Notes under the pieces: generated by a model
Told to the model about the DNA's origin: nothing
Seen by the model: only the letters and a program-made list of their open reading frames with translations
Database searches by the model: none
Translations under genes and position numbers: made by a program
DNA from: Bog-532 sp963830385
GTDB taxonomy: Bacteria; Actinomycetota; Actinomycetes; Streptosporangiales; Streptosporangiaceae
NCBI GenBank assembly: GCA_963830385.1
Contig: CAWHMD010000005.1
Coordinates: 1,240,001 to 1,304,000, forward strand
Direction: 5' to 3'
Length of the DNA stretch: 64,000 nucleotides
In this document: positions 24,223-32,657 of the stretch, piece by piece
Layout: every line of letters starts with the position of its first letter
Position numbering within the stretch: the stretch's first letter is position 1

Positions 24223-24528
24223 CAATGGCGCCTTTGCCCGTGCTCTTACACGGGTAAAGGCGCCATTGCGCGTGTTGCCGGCGGAGGCCGGGCGGCTCGC
24301 GAGGGGCGCGCCAGCGCACATTGCGGGCCGGGCTGGTCCATCCCGTCGCCGTCGTCCCGCCAGCCGGATAAGCGGGCCGGACGGGACGGGTCAAGCCGCC
24401 CGGGTCTGGCGGCTTGAGGCGGCCCGGCCGGTCTGCTCGGCTGACGGGCCGGACGACGGCGACCAGGGAAGGGCCAGGCCCCAAGGGTTTTCCTCCATCC
24501 CGGAGCCCGAAGTGCCCCGCCGGAGGCA
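24223..24528. repeat. Intergenic repeat element, copy A
   Basis: This non-coding element shares several near-identical blocks in the same order with 30746-31120. It starts with a 20-bp hairpin, with 19 of 20 arm positions identical (24223-24242 / 24249-24268, centred on GGCGCC cores). It continues through an identical 22-base block at 24338-24359, a 10-bp perfect hairpin TCAAGCCGCC/GGCGGCTTGA (24391-24417), an identical 16-base block at 24429-24444 and a 34-base block at 24495-24528. It lies between the pentapeptide gene and the DrrA-like gene. No open frame here has family features. I do not recognise the element. Confidence 0.8.
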
Positions 24529-24637
24529 GCAGCGAGGCTCCGTATCAGTGGCGGGGGTGCTGGCTGTCAGTGGCGTGTCAGCAGGGGCGGGCAGGGTGAA
24601 GCCATAACGACTTCTGACGGGGATTGAGGGAGGTTCA

Positions 24638-25645
24638 ATGAGTGCGGTAATTGAGGCCGCGGGGCTGGAGAAGCGCTTCGGTGAGACGCAGGCGCTGGCG
24701 GGGACGAGTTTCAGCGCCGAGAAGGGCACCGTGCTGGCGCTGCTCGGGCCGAACGGGGCGGGCAAGACGACCGCCGTCCGGGTGCTGTCGACGCTGATCA
24801 AGCCGGATGCCGGGGTGGCCCGGATCTGCGGTTACGACGTGGTGAACGACGCCGTCCAGGTGCGGCAGCTGATCGCGTTGACCGGGCAGTACGCATCGGT
24901 CGACGACGAGCTGACCGGCAGCGAGAACCTGATCATGATCGGCCGGTTGCTGGGGCTCGGCCGGCCGCAGGCGCGCGCCAAGGCCAGGGAGCTGCTGGCC
25001 CGGTTCGAGCTGACCGACGCCGCCCGGCGGGCCACCAAGACCTACTCCGGGGGCATGCGGCGGCGGCTGGACCTGGCGGCCAGCCTGGTCGGCGACCCCC
25101 AGGTGATTTTCCTGGACGAGCCGACCACCGGGCTCGACCCCCGGGCCCGTAACCAGGTCTGGGACACCGTGCGCGGGCTGACCGCGAACGGGGTGACGGT
25201 GCTGCTGACCACGCAGTACCTGGAAGAGGCGGACGAGCTGGCCGACCAGATCGCGGTCATCGACCGCGGGCGGGTGGTGGCGTCCGGCACCGCCAGCGAG
25301 CTCAAGGCCACCACCGGCAAGCAGACCATCGAGGTCCGCCCGGTGGACCGGTTCCAGGCGCCGGAGGTGGCCGAGCTGGTCACCCGCCTGACCGGGGAGA
25401 CCCCGGAGGTCAGGATCGAGACCGGGCTGGTCACGGCGACCGCCGTGGACCCGGCGGTCATGTCGGAGCTGGTGCTGCAGCTCACCCAGCGGGGCATCGT
25501 GGCCGCCGAGCTGGCGCTGCGGCTGCCCAGCCTGGACGAGGTGTTCCTGGCCCTGACCGGGCACCCGGCCGAGGACCAGAACGAGAACGAGGACCGCAAC
25601 GACGAGCCCAGCGAGCAGCTGGCGGACGCGGGGAGGACGGCATGA
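24638..25645 (+). CDS. ABC transporter ATPase, DrrA/daunorubicin-resistance type
   Basis: This 335-residue ATPase has Walker A (LGPNGAGKTTAV, ~40), the Q-loop, the signature YSGGMRRRLDLAASL (~138) and Walker B IFLDEPTTGLDP. The C-terminal ~90 residues match the DrrA extension (EVRPVDRFQAPEVAELV...DEVFLALTG). It would power export of a hydrophobic compound or antibiotic together with the overlapping permease. The ATG at 24638 follows GAGGGAGG. The C-terminus is acidic (EDQNENEDRNDEPSEQ). The convergent SARP regulator suggests a link to secondary metabolism, though no biosynthetic genes are adjacent. Confidence 0.92.
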   Translation: MSAVIEAAGLEKRFGETQALAGTSFSAEKGTVLALLGPNGAGKTTAVRVLSTLIKPDAGVARICGYDVVNDAVQVRQLIALTGQYASVDDELTGSENLIMIGRLLGLGRPQARAKARELLARFELTDAARRATKTYSGGMRRRLDLAASLVGDPQVIFLDEPTTGLDPRARNQVWDTVRGLTANGVTVLLTTQYLEEADELADQIAVIDRGRVVASGTASELKATTGKQTIEVRPVDRFQAPEVAELVTRLTGETPEVRIETGLVTATAVDPAVMSELVLQLTQRGIVAAELALRLPSLDEVFLALTGHPAEDQNENEDRNDEPSEQLADAGRTA

Positions 25646-26466
25646 CAACCCTGGACATCACCAGCCCGGCCGCGCTGCAGCCAGAGCCGAAGAAGCGGGT
25701 CAGCGGACGCCAGATGGCGGCCAACGCGCTGACGCTCGCCTGGCGCAACATCGCCCAGCTCAAGCACTCGCCGGAAAAGCTGCTCGACGTCACCTTGATG
25801 CCGATCGTGTTCCTGCTGCTGTTCCTGTACGTGTTCGGCGGCGCGGTGGCCGGCAGCACCCACGCCTACCTGGAGGTGCTGCTGCCCGGGCTGGTCGCGC
25901 AGATGACGATGTTCGCCACCATGGGCCTTGGCACGGCGCTGAGCGAGGACATCCACAAGGGCGTGTTCGACCGGTTCCGGAGCCTGCCCATCGGCCGGTC
26001 CTCCCCGCTGATCGGGGCGGTGCTGGGCGACACGGCCCGGTTCCTGACCGTGATGGTGGTGCTGACCGGGTTCGGGTCGGCGCTGGGTTTCCGGTTCCAC
26101 ACCAACGTGCTGGCCGTGCTGGCCGCGTTCGGCCTGGCCTACCTGTTCTACCTGGCCGTGTGCTGGATCTCAGTGCTGATCGGGATGATCGCGCCGAGCC
26201 CGGAGACCGTGCAGGGCATCGCGTTCATCTTCATCATGCCGCTGGTGTTCGGCAGCAGCATCCTGGTCCCGAACACCGGCACCTTCCCCGGCTGGCTGCA
26301 GGCCTGGGTCAAGGTCAACCCGATCACCCACCTGGCCGACGCGGTGCGCGGGCTGACCGTGGGCGGCCCGACCTCCACCCACGTGCTCTACACGCTGGCC
26401 TGGGCGGCCGGGATCGTCCTGGTCACGTTCCCGATCGCGGTGCGGATGTACGGCCGCCGGGTGTGA
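25642..26466 (+). CDS. ABC-2 type permease, DrrB-like
   Basis: This 274-residue membrane protein has about six hydrophobic helices and ABC-2 features (EDIHKGVFDRFRSLPI, typical of the DrrB coupling segment, and PNTGTFPGWLQAW...NPITHLADAVRGL near the end). It overlaps the ATPase stop by four bases (ATGA), so the pair is translationally coupled. It forms the membrane part of a drug/lipid exporter. The stop lies 47 bp before the convergent end of the SARP gene. Confidence 0.92.
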   Translation: MTTLDITSPAALQPEPKKRVSGRQMAANALTLAWRNIAQLKHSPEKLLDVTLMPIVFLLLFLYVFGGAVAGSTHAYLEVLLPGLVAQMTMFATMGLGTALSEDIHKGVFDRFRSLPIGRSSPLIGAVLGDTARFLTVMVVLTGFGSALGFRFHTNVLAVLAAFGLAYLFYLAVCWISVLIGMIAPSPETVQGIAFIFIMPLVFGSSILVPNTGTFPGWLQAWVKVNPITHLADAVRGLTVGGPTSTHVLYTLAWAAGIVLVTFPIAVRMYGRRV

Positions 26467-26513
26467 CCCCGCACCGGGCGTATCACCCCGGCTGGCGGAA
26501 CCCTTTATGAATT

Positions 26514-29500
26514 TCAAAAATCCAGGGCAAGGGCATCGGCCTGGGTGAGCGCGCGGCCGCGCTGGTAGGCGGCCGCGAACTCGTCCGGGCCGATCGCTGC
26601 GGTGGCGGCGGTCGTGGTCCGGACCACCTCGAAGCTCGCGGTGTCGGCGAAGCCGCGCAGGGTGTGGCCCAGGCCGAGGAGCTCGGCGGCCCGGGCGGGC
26701 TCACCCCGGGCCGCGGCCAGGGCGGCGTAGCCATCCATCACGCCGGCCAGCACGGAATTGATCGGGATCGGCGTGATGCCCTCGGCGTCGGAAGCCAGCA
26801 TCGTGAGCGCCTTGCGGTGCCAGCGGGACGACTCGCCGAGGTCGCCCTCCTGCTCGGTCAGGCAGCCGAGCTTGCTGAACGCCCGGACCGCGGCCAGCCG
26901 GATGTCGAGCCGGGTGGTACCCAGCTCGATGATCTCCCGGGCCTGCTCCAGCAGCCCCCGGGCGCCACGCAGGTCGCCGTCCCGCCGGATCAGCTCGGCC
27001 AGCTCCACGTAGCCGTTGATCTCGTCGTCGCTCTCGCCGTACTGCCGGGCCGCGTTCACGCCGTGCTCCAGGTCGGCACGCGCCCCGGTCAGGTCGCCGG
27101 CGGCGGCACGGGCCCGGCCGAGCGGGATCAGGTGCATCTGCCCCCAGTGCGAGGTCTTGCTCTCCATCGCGTACCGCTGGGCCTCTTCCAGGACGCGCAC
27201 GGCCTCCTCCGGGTCGTCGCACGCCATCGCCACCTCGGCCTGGCCGCCGAGCACGACGATCAGGCCCCACCGGTCGCCGATGGCCCGGAAGCTGTCGTAG
27301 CCCTGCTCGAAGTACCGGTTGGCGGTCTCGACCTCGCCGTCGTTCATGGCCAGATGACCGCCCAGGGCCAGCCCGGCCGCCCGGATCCAGGGGTGCCGGT
27401 GCCGGGTCAGGGCCTCCATCTTCTGGCGGGCCGCGACCTGGTCCCCGCCGAACATCGCGGCCAGTGCGGGCGACAGGGCCAGCACCGGGTGCTCCGTATC
27501 GGCGGTGACGTGGACGGCGGACCGTTGCAGCGCCTGCCGTAGCAGCTGGACGCCGTCCGGGCCGCGGACGGCCGGGTTCCTGGTCGACTCGTCGGTGAAC
27601 CCGCCGATCACGGCGGAGAACTCGCAGATCGCGAACTCGTCCAGCCGACCCGGGGGCGGCTCGGGCCCGACCAGATCGAGGACCTCCTGGGCCCAGTTGC
27701 CGCCCTCGGCGTCGAAGTCGAGCATGACCCAGTACCACATCAGGTTCGCGACCAGCCGCAGGGCCAGCTCGCTTTCCCGATGGTCGACGGCGTACCGGAT
27801 CGCCGCCGAGAAGTTGTCGTGGTCGGCGTGCAGCCGGTCGAGGATGCGCAGCTGCTCGACGGTGCGCAGCCGGGGCTCGGCGTCCTCGGCTATGGCCAGG
27901 AAGAACGCCGCGTGCGCGGCCCGGACCTGGTCCTTCTCGCCGGCCTCGGTGAGCCGTTCGTCGGCATAGACCCGGACGGTCTCCAGCAGGCGGTACCGCA
28001 CCTCGGCGTCGCCGGTCGCGGTGACCAGGGACTTGTCCACCAGCGAGGCGACCACGTCGATCACGTCGGCGGTGTCCCGGCTGGTGCTGGCGCTGCCGCC
28101 GGCGCTGGGGAGCGGGCCGCAGACGTGCTCGGCGGCGTCCGGGGTGACGCCGCCGCGGAACACCGACAGCCGCCGCAGCACCGTCCGTTCGTCCTCGTCG
28201 AGCAGGTCCCAGCTCCAGTCGACGATGGCGCGCAGGGTCTGGTGCCGGTCGGCGCTGGCCCGCGGCCCGCTGCCCAGCAGCCGGAACCGGTCCCCCAGGC
28301 GGTTCTCCACCTGGGCCAGGGTCAGCGACCGCAGCCGGGCGGCGGCCAGCTCGATGGCCAGCGGGATGCCGTCCAGCGCCGAGCAGATGCCGATGACCGC
28401 GCCCACCGTATCGGCGTCGATCGTGAACCCGGGGCGGACCGCCGCCGCCCGGTCCCGGAACAGCCGGATCGCGGCGTAGCCGGTGGCCTCGGCGGCGTCC
28501 GCGCCCGGTGGCGGCAACGGCAGCGACGGCACCGGGCACAGGGTCTCGCCGGTCACGCCGAGCGGCTCCCGGCTGGTGGCGAGGATGCGCACGCCGGGGG
28601 CGGCGGCCAGCACCCGGGCGGCCAGCCGGGCCACTGCGTCGATGACGTGTTCGCAGTTGTCCAGCACCAGCAGCAGCCGCTGGCTGGCCAGTGCGTCGGC
28701 CAGCCGGTCGAGTGGTGGCAGCGGCAGGACCAGGCCGGCCTCGGTGATCCGGACCGGCTCGGGCACGCCGAGGGCGGTCAGGACGGTCTGCGGGATGTCG
28801 CCCGCGTCGCGGACCGGGGCCAGCGGCACGAACCACGCGCCGTTCGGCAGCTCGGGCGCCTTCAGGGTGGCCGCTTCCAGCGCCAGCCGGGTCTTGCCCG
28901 CGCCGCCCGGTCCGGTCAGCGTGACCAGGCGGGTGTCGCCGAGCTGCTTGCCGACCCGTTCGAGCTCGTCCTCCCGGCCGACGAAGCTGGTCAGCTGGGC
29001 GGGCAGGTTGGTGACGCGGGCCTGGCCGTTGGTGGCGGGGGGTGCGTCGATGTGGTTCGCGGGTGCGGTGGCTGGAGTGGTTTTGGAGAAACCTGAATTG
29101 CTTGTGGCGGGAGTGACGGGTCCGGCGAGGGTGGCCAGTGTGACGGGGCTGGCTGAGGTGGCCTGGGTGGCTTGGGTGGCCTGGGGGGTCAGGCTGGGGT
29201 CGGCGCGCAGGATGCTCAGGTGGACGGCGGACAGCTCCGGCGACGGATCGACCCCCAGCCGATCGGCCAGCAGGCGGCGGGTCTGGTCGTAGACGGCGAG
29301 GGCCTCGGCCTGACGGCCGGCCGCGTACAGGGCGCGCATGAGCTGGCCGCGCAGCCGTTCGCGGAGCGGATGGGCGGCGGCCAGCTCTTCCGCGTCGGGA
29401 ACGATCTGGGCCCCCTGTCCGAGGGCCAGCCGGGCTTCGGTGAGGTCTTCGGCCGCGGCCAGCCGGAGCTCCTCCAGCCGGGCCACCGGGCCGGCCGCGA

Positions 29501-29936
29501 ACGGCGCGTCGGCCACGTCGGTCAGCGCGGGCCCGCGCCACAGGTCAAGGGCTTCGGTCAGCAGCGCGGCCGCGCGGGCCGGGTCGCCGGCGCTGAGCGC
29601 GGTGCGGCCCTGGCTGACCAGCTGCTCGAACGCCACCGCGTCGATACCGGCCGGGTCGATGGCCAGCCGGTAGCTGCCGCTGGCGTACTCCACCAGGTCG
29701 CGGCCGGCCGCCTGCCGGAGCCGGGAGACCAGCGCCTGCAGCGCGTTGGCGGGCTCAGCCGGGCGGTCCTCGGGGCGCTCGTCCGGCCACAGGTCGCCGG
29801 CCAGCCGTTCCACGGTGACCGCGTGACCGCCGGCCACGGCCAACCGGATCAGCAACGCCCGGAGCCGCGGCCCAGCCAGCGGGGCAGGCTGATCTGCCGC
29901 ATCGCGCAGTTCCAGCGGGCCCAGGATCCCGACGCG
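26514..29936 (-). CDS. AfsR/SARP-type regulator with BTAD and NB-ARC/AAA ATPase domains
   Basis: This 1140-residue protein opens with an OmpR-like winged helix (VRVGILGPLELRDAADQP, ~1-95), then a bacterial transcriptional activation domain (~98-245). A low-complexity T/S/A linker (~260-310) follows, then an NB-ARC type ATPase (GPGGAGKTRLALEAA; VLDNCEHVIDAV; LATSREPLGVTGE) and a long helical TPR-like C-terminus. This is the architecture of large SARP regulators that switch on antibiotic pathways. The GTG at 29936 is chosen as the winged-helix start, with GGGAG eight bases before; an ATG at 29963 is possible. It converges with the DrrAB-like exporter, a plausible target. Confidence 0.9.
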   Translation of the reverse strand, partial: RVGILGPLELRDAADQPAPLAGPRLRALLIRLAVAGGHAVTVERLAGDLWPDERPEDRPAEPANALQALVSRLRQAAGRDLVEYASGSYRLAIDPAGIDAVAFEQLVSQGRTALSAGDPARAAALLTEALDLWRGPALTDVADAPFAAGPVARLEELRLAAAEDLTEARLALGQGAQIVPDAEELAAAHPLRERLRGQLMRALYAAGRQAEALAVYDQTRRLLADRLGVDPSPELSAVHLSILRADPSLTPQATQATQATSASPVTLATLAGPVTPATSNSGFSKTTPATAPANHIDAPPATNGQARVTNLPAQLTSFVGREDELERVGKQLGDTRLVTLTGPGGAGKTRLALEAATLKAPELPNGAWFVPLAPVRDAGDIPQTVLTALGVPEPVRITEAGLVLPLPPLDRLADALASQRLLLVLDNCEHVIDAVARLAARVLAAAPGVRILATSREPLGVTGETLCPVPSLPLPPPGADAAEATGYAAIRLFRDRAAAVRPGFTIDADTVGAVIGICSALDGIPLAIELAAARLRSLTLAQVENRLGDRFRLLGSGPRASADRHQTLRAIVDWSWDLLDEDERTVLRRLSVFRGGVTPDAAEHVCGPLPSAGGSASTSRDTADVIDVVASLVDKSLVTATGDAEVRYRLLETVRVYADERLTEAGEKDQVRAAHAAFFLAIAEDAEPRLRTVEQLRILDRLHADHDNFSAAIRYAVDHRESELALRLVANLMWYWVMLDFDAEGGNWAQEVLDLVGPEPPPGRLDEFAICEFSAVIGGFTDESTRNPAVRGPDGVQLLRQALQRSAVHVTADTEHPVLALSPALAAMFGGDQVAARQKMEALTRHRHPWIRAAGLALGGHLAMNDGEVETANRYFEQGYDSFRAIGDRWGLIVVLGGQAEVAMACDDPEEAVRVLEEAQRYAMESKTSHWGQMHLIPLGRARAAAGDLTGARADLEHGVNAARQYGESDDEINGYVELAELIRRDGDLRGARGLLEQAREIIELGTTRLDIRLAAVRAFSKLGCLTEQEGDLGESSRWHRKALTMLASDAEGITPIPINSVLAGVMDGYAALAAARGEPARAAELLGLGHTLRGFADTASFEVVRTTTAATAAIGPDEFAAAYQRGRALTQADALALDF

Positions 29937-30079
29937 CACGCCCTTCACTCCCTTCGGCCTCATTGTCCCAGACGTGCGGGGCTTCCTGGGCCTGGCGCGG
30001 GGCCGGTTACGGGATGGGCGCGGGGCGGCGGTTTGCAGCGCGGCTGTGGGGTGGTGCTTTGCGGCGCGGTGGTGGCCGG

Positions 30080-30352
30080 TCAGGCCAGGCGCTGCAGGCC
30101 GCGTAGGACCTGCTGCATCACGGCCAGGTCGGGGACCTCACGGGGCGGACGGGCCGGACGCGGGGCAGAGCCGGTCGCGTCGTCTTGGGCCCGGGCGGGT
30201 GGTGGCACGGCCGGGCGGCGGCGAGGGAGGAATCCGTCGAATGACTCGGGCGCTTCCTCGATGACCGAGGGCGGATACGTCACGGCCTCAGCCTCGGCCG
30301 GTAGCGCCGTTTCGAGCGCAGCGTGCACCGCTGCTGACACTCCCCAACTCAC
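30080..30352 (-). CDS. Small hypothetical protein
   Basis: This 90-residue protein of unknown family has a helical-looking N-terminus (VSAAVHAALETALPAEAEAV), a Pro/Arg-rich middle (FLPRRRPAVPPPARAQ) and a helical C-terminus (LAVMQQVLRGLQRLA). The GTG at 30352 is preceded by AAGGGGGG at good spacing. The upstream region drops in GC and carries two adjacent palindromes, all of which favour a real gene. There is no signal peptide and no membrane segment. It lies alone between the SARP gene and the repeat element. Confidence 0.5.
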   Translation of the reverse strand: MSWGVSAAVHAALETALPAEAEAVTYPPSVIEEAPESFDGFLPRRRPAVPPPARAQDDATGSAPRPARPPREVPDLAVMQQVLRGLQRLA

Positions 30353-30446
30353 CAGGTCCCCCCTTCGCGCAGCCCGCCTGTGGAGTCAGGTTATGTGCCA
30401 TATGCCGGTGTTGCCAGGACCATCCGGAAAGTATTCGCGTCTCAGG

Positions 30447-30479
30447 AATGTTCGTAACATTTCCTGACAAACAGTCAGG
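30447..30479. promoter_or_regulatory. Two adjacent palindromes upstream of the small gene at 30352
   Basis: AATGTT-CGT-AACATT (30447-30461, perfect) is followed by CCTGAC-AAACA-GTCAGG (30463-30479, perfect). The region is AT-richer than its surroundings and lies ~95-130 bp upstream of the GTG at 30352. The pair looks like a regulator binding region. Confidence 0.5.
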
Positions 30480-30745
30480 CCGTGAACACGTTTAGCCAGG
30501 TAGACGGGCTGCGCCGGTGACAGCGCGCAAAGGCCCGGACGCACGCGGTGCGGCTCCCTGAGTCCGCCGGCGCGACGGCTGGGCGCAGGCGCCTGCGGGG
30601 ACTGGAGTGGCAGTTGGGGCGGGGATCTCGGGGCGCGGGCCTGGCCGGCTGGCTGGCTGGTTGGCTCGCCCGGACCAGTACGCCCGTTGGCGCCCGGGCG
30701 GTGACGGGCGCCACGCGCTGCCGGGGCGGCCCAGGGCCAGCAGCA

Positions 30746-31253
30746 TCGTTGGCGCCTTCGATGTCGCTATAGAAGCATCGAAGGCGCCAACGAGTACGTA
30801 GGAGCCGGGGGCTCCTGAGGCTCCTGGGACTTCTGGCTACCCGGTAGCGCGGGAGGCTCTCGGTGGCGCGGCGGGGCTCTCGGTGGCGGGGCGGGGCGAC
30901 GCACGCGGCGCGCGCCAGCGCACACTTCGGCCCGGCCTGCCCATCCCGTCGCCGTCGTCCCGGCAGCCGAAAAGCAGATCAAGGGCTGGTCAAGCCGCGC
31001 CCTTTGCGGCTTGACCAGAACCGGACGGTCTGCTCGGCTGAGCGGCGGGCGACGGCGGACCGGGCCGGCCGAAGAGGTCTTCCTTCCATCCCGGAGCCCA
31101 AAGTGCCCCCGCCGGAGGCATCGACCGCCCGGCGGGTAACGAGCCCGAAGGCGCCAACGAGCCGGCCATAGCGAGCTCAAAGGCGCCAACGAGCACGTAG
31201 GAGCCGGGGGCTCCTGGGACTCCCGGGCACCCAGTGGCGCGGGAGGCTCTCGG
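30746..31253. repeat. Intergenic repeat element, copy B, flanked by direct repeats
   Basis: It begins with a perfect 18-bp hairpin (30746-30763 / 30776-30793, core TTGGCGCC/GGCGCCAA). It holds the same ordered blocks as copy A: 22 identical bases at 30941-30962, a perfect 13-bp hairpin 30986-30998 / 31006-31018, 16 identical bases at 31026-31041 and a near-identical block at 31086-31120. A direct repeat bounds the conserved core: 30781-30817 and 31180-31216 match at 36 of 37 bases, and similarity continues to 30862 and 31253. The motif AAGGCGCCAACGAG recurs at 31148. It lies downstream of murD2 and has no credible gene. Confidence 0.82.
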
Positions 31254-31289
31254 GGCGGGGCGAGTCTGGGCGGAGTGGTGGGCCCCGGG

Positions 31290-32657
31290 TCAGCGGGGGT
31301 GGTGGCTGGCGACGGCGCGGGTGAAGGCGTCGGCGCGGTCGCGGTAGTCGCGGAAGTGGCCGAAGCTGGGAGCAGCCGGCGACAGCAGGACCACGCCGTC
31401 GGGGCGGGCCCAGTCGAAGGCGCGGGCCACCGCCGCGTCCAGGTCCGGGCAGTCGTCGACGCCGGCTACGGCGGAGGGGGTGGTGAGGGCCGACTCGATC
31501 TCGTGGTGGATGCGGGGGCCGCTGTCGGGCAGGGTCAGCACCAGCGTCGGGGCCGGGCGATCGTGCAGGCCGGCGGCGAGCGGGGCGTAGTCGATGCCGC
31601 GGTCGTGGCCGCCGACGATGAGGGCGACGCGGCGGCCGGGGAATGCGTCCAGCGCGGCCAGGGTGGGCAGCACGTTGGTGGACAGGCTGTCGTCCACGAA
31701 CGTGACGCCGTCCACGACGTCGACGACCTGGAGGCGGTGATCGAGCGGGACGAAGCCCTCGGCGGCGCGGCGCAGGGACGCCTCGTCGGTGGCGCCGGGG
31801 ATGTCCATCGCGGTCAGGGCCTGGCGGGCGATGAGCGCGTTGCGGCGGCTGTGCCCGCCGATCAGGCCGAGCGGGGCCATCCAGGTAGCGTCCGGGTCGT
31901 CGGTCTCGTGTACCCACTCGACCCGGGGGCCGAGCAGCGCGGCGCGTTCCCGGATCAGGTCGCTGTCGCCGTTGGCCACGGTCAGGTCGGCGCCGGGCAG
32001 CGAGCAGATCGACAGCTTGTCGCGGTAGTACTGGTCCACTCCCCCGTGCCAGTCCAGGTGGTCGGGGTGCAGCGAGGTCACCGCGACCACCGGGGTCGAG
32101 CAGGGCAGGTCGGTGGCCTGGTAGCTGGACACCTCGATGACCCAGTACTCCCACGGCGCCGCACCGGCGGCCGGGGCGGCTTCGGGGTCGTAGGGCGGCA
32201 GCCCGATGTTGCCGCCGATCAGGGCCGGGCCCGCCAGGCCGTTCAGCAGGTGCCCGGCGATCGACGCGGTGGTGCTCTTGCCCTTGGTGCCGGTGATCAG
32301 CAGCACACGGCGGGGATCGGCCTCCTGCAGCCACAGGCCGAGGCCGCCGGCCACCGGGACGCCGCGCTCCTCCAGCTTGGCCACTTCCGGCCGGTAGCGG
32401 CTGATGCCGGGCGACTTGACCACGACGTCGCACTTCTCCAGCGCCGCCAGGCCGCCGTAGCCGGTGGTGAGCACGGGCAGGCCGCCGATCGCGACGGCCT
32501 GCGGGCGGTCGTCGACCAGCACCGGCTCCAGCCCCATGGTGGCCAGCTTGCTGATGCTGGCCAGGCCCTCGCGGCCGAGACCCCATACGCCGACCCGGGC
32601 GCCGTTCAGGTCCGACCAGGACAGTTTGGGCCGGGACGGGGACAGGACGGGGGTCAT
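31290..32657 (-). CDS. murD2: UDP-MurNAc-L-Ala : L-glutamate ligase, MurD2
   Basis: This 455-residue Mur ligase has an N-terminal Rossmann domain (ARVGVWGLGREGLASI), the ATP P-loop ITGTKGKSTTASI near residue 130, the SLHPDHLDWHGGVDQYY central segment and the C-terminal ligase domain (DHRLQVVDVVDGVTFVDDS, GGHDRGIDYAPL). The immediate upstream MurL identifies it as the MurD2 type, which adds L-Glu rather than D-Glu to UDP-MurNAc-L-Ala; MurL then inverts that residue. Its ATG overlaps the murL stop (ATGA). A canonical murD may exist elsewhere. The substrate assignment rests on the known MurD2-MurL pair, not on residues I can prove. Confidence 0.85.
   Translation of the reverse strand: MTPVLSPSRPKLSWSDLNGARVGVWGLGREGLASISKLATMGLEPVLVDDRPQAVAIGGLPVLTTGYGGLAALEKCDVVVKSPGISRYRPEVAKLEERGVPVAGGLGLWLQEADPRRVLLITGTKGKSTTASIAGHLLNGLAGPALIGGNIGLPPYDPEAAPAAGAAPWEYWVIEVSSYQATDLPCSTPVVAVTSLHPDHLDWHGGVDQYYRDKLSICSLPGADLTVANGDSDLIRERAALLGPRVEWVHETDDPDATWMAPLGLIGGHSRRNALIARQALTAMDIPGATDEASLRRAAEGFVPLDHRLQVVDVVDGVTFVDDSLSTNVLPTLAALDAFPGRRVALIVGGHDRGIDYAPLAAGLHDRPAPTLVLTLPDSGPRIHHEIESALTTPSAVAGVDDCPDLDAAVARAFDWARPDGVVLLSPAAPSFGHFRDYRDRADAFTRAVASHHPR

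Noticed and set aside
23963..24607. Open frames on both strands through repeat element copy A (and similar ones in copy B)
   Set aside because: The translated similarity between copies simply follows the nucleotide blocks, frames are interrupted differently, and no start or family signal is present.
27780..30467. Long plus-strand frames opposite the SARP gene
   Set aside because: They are antisense shadows; the minus strand shows clear winged-helix, BTAD and NB-ARC motifs.
30746..30793. The perfect 18-bp hairpin as a simple murD2 terminator
   Set aside because: It lies ~500 bp beyond the murD2 stop and an equivalent hairpin occurs in copy A in a different context, so it belongs to the repeat element; termination may be a side effect.
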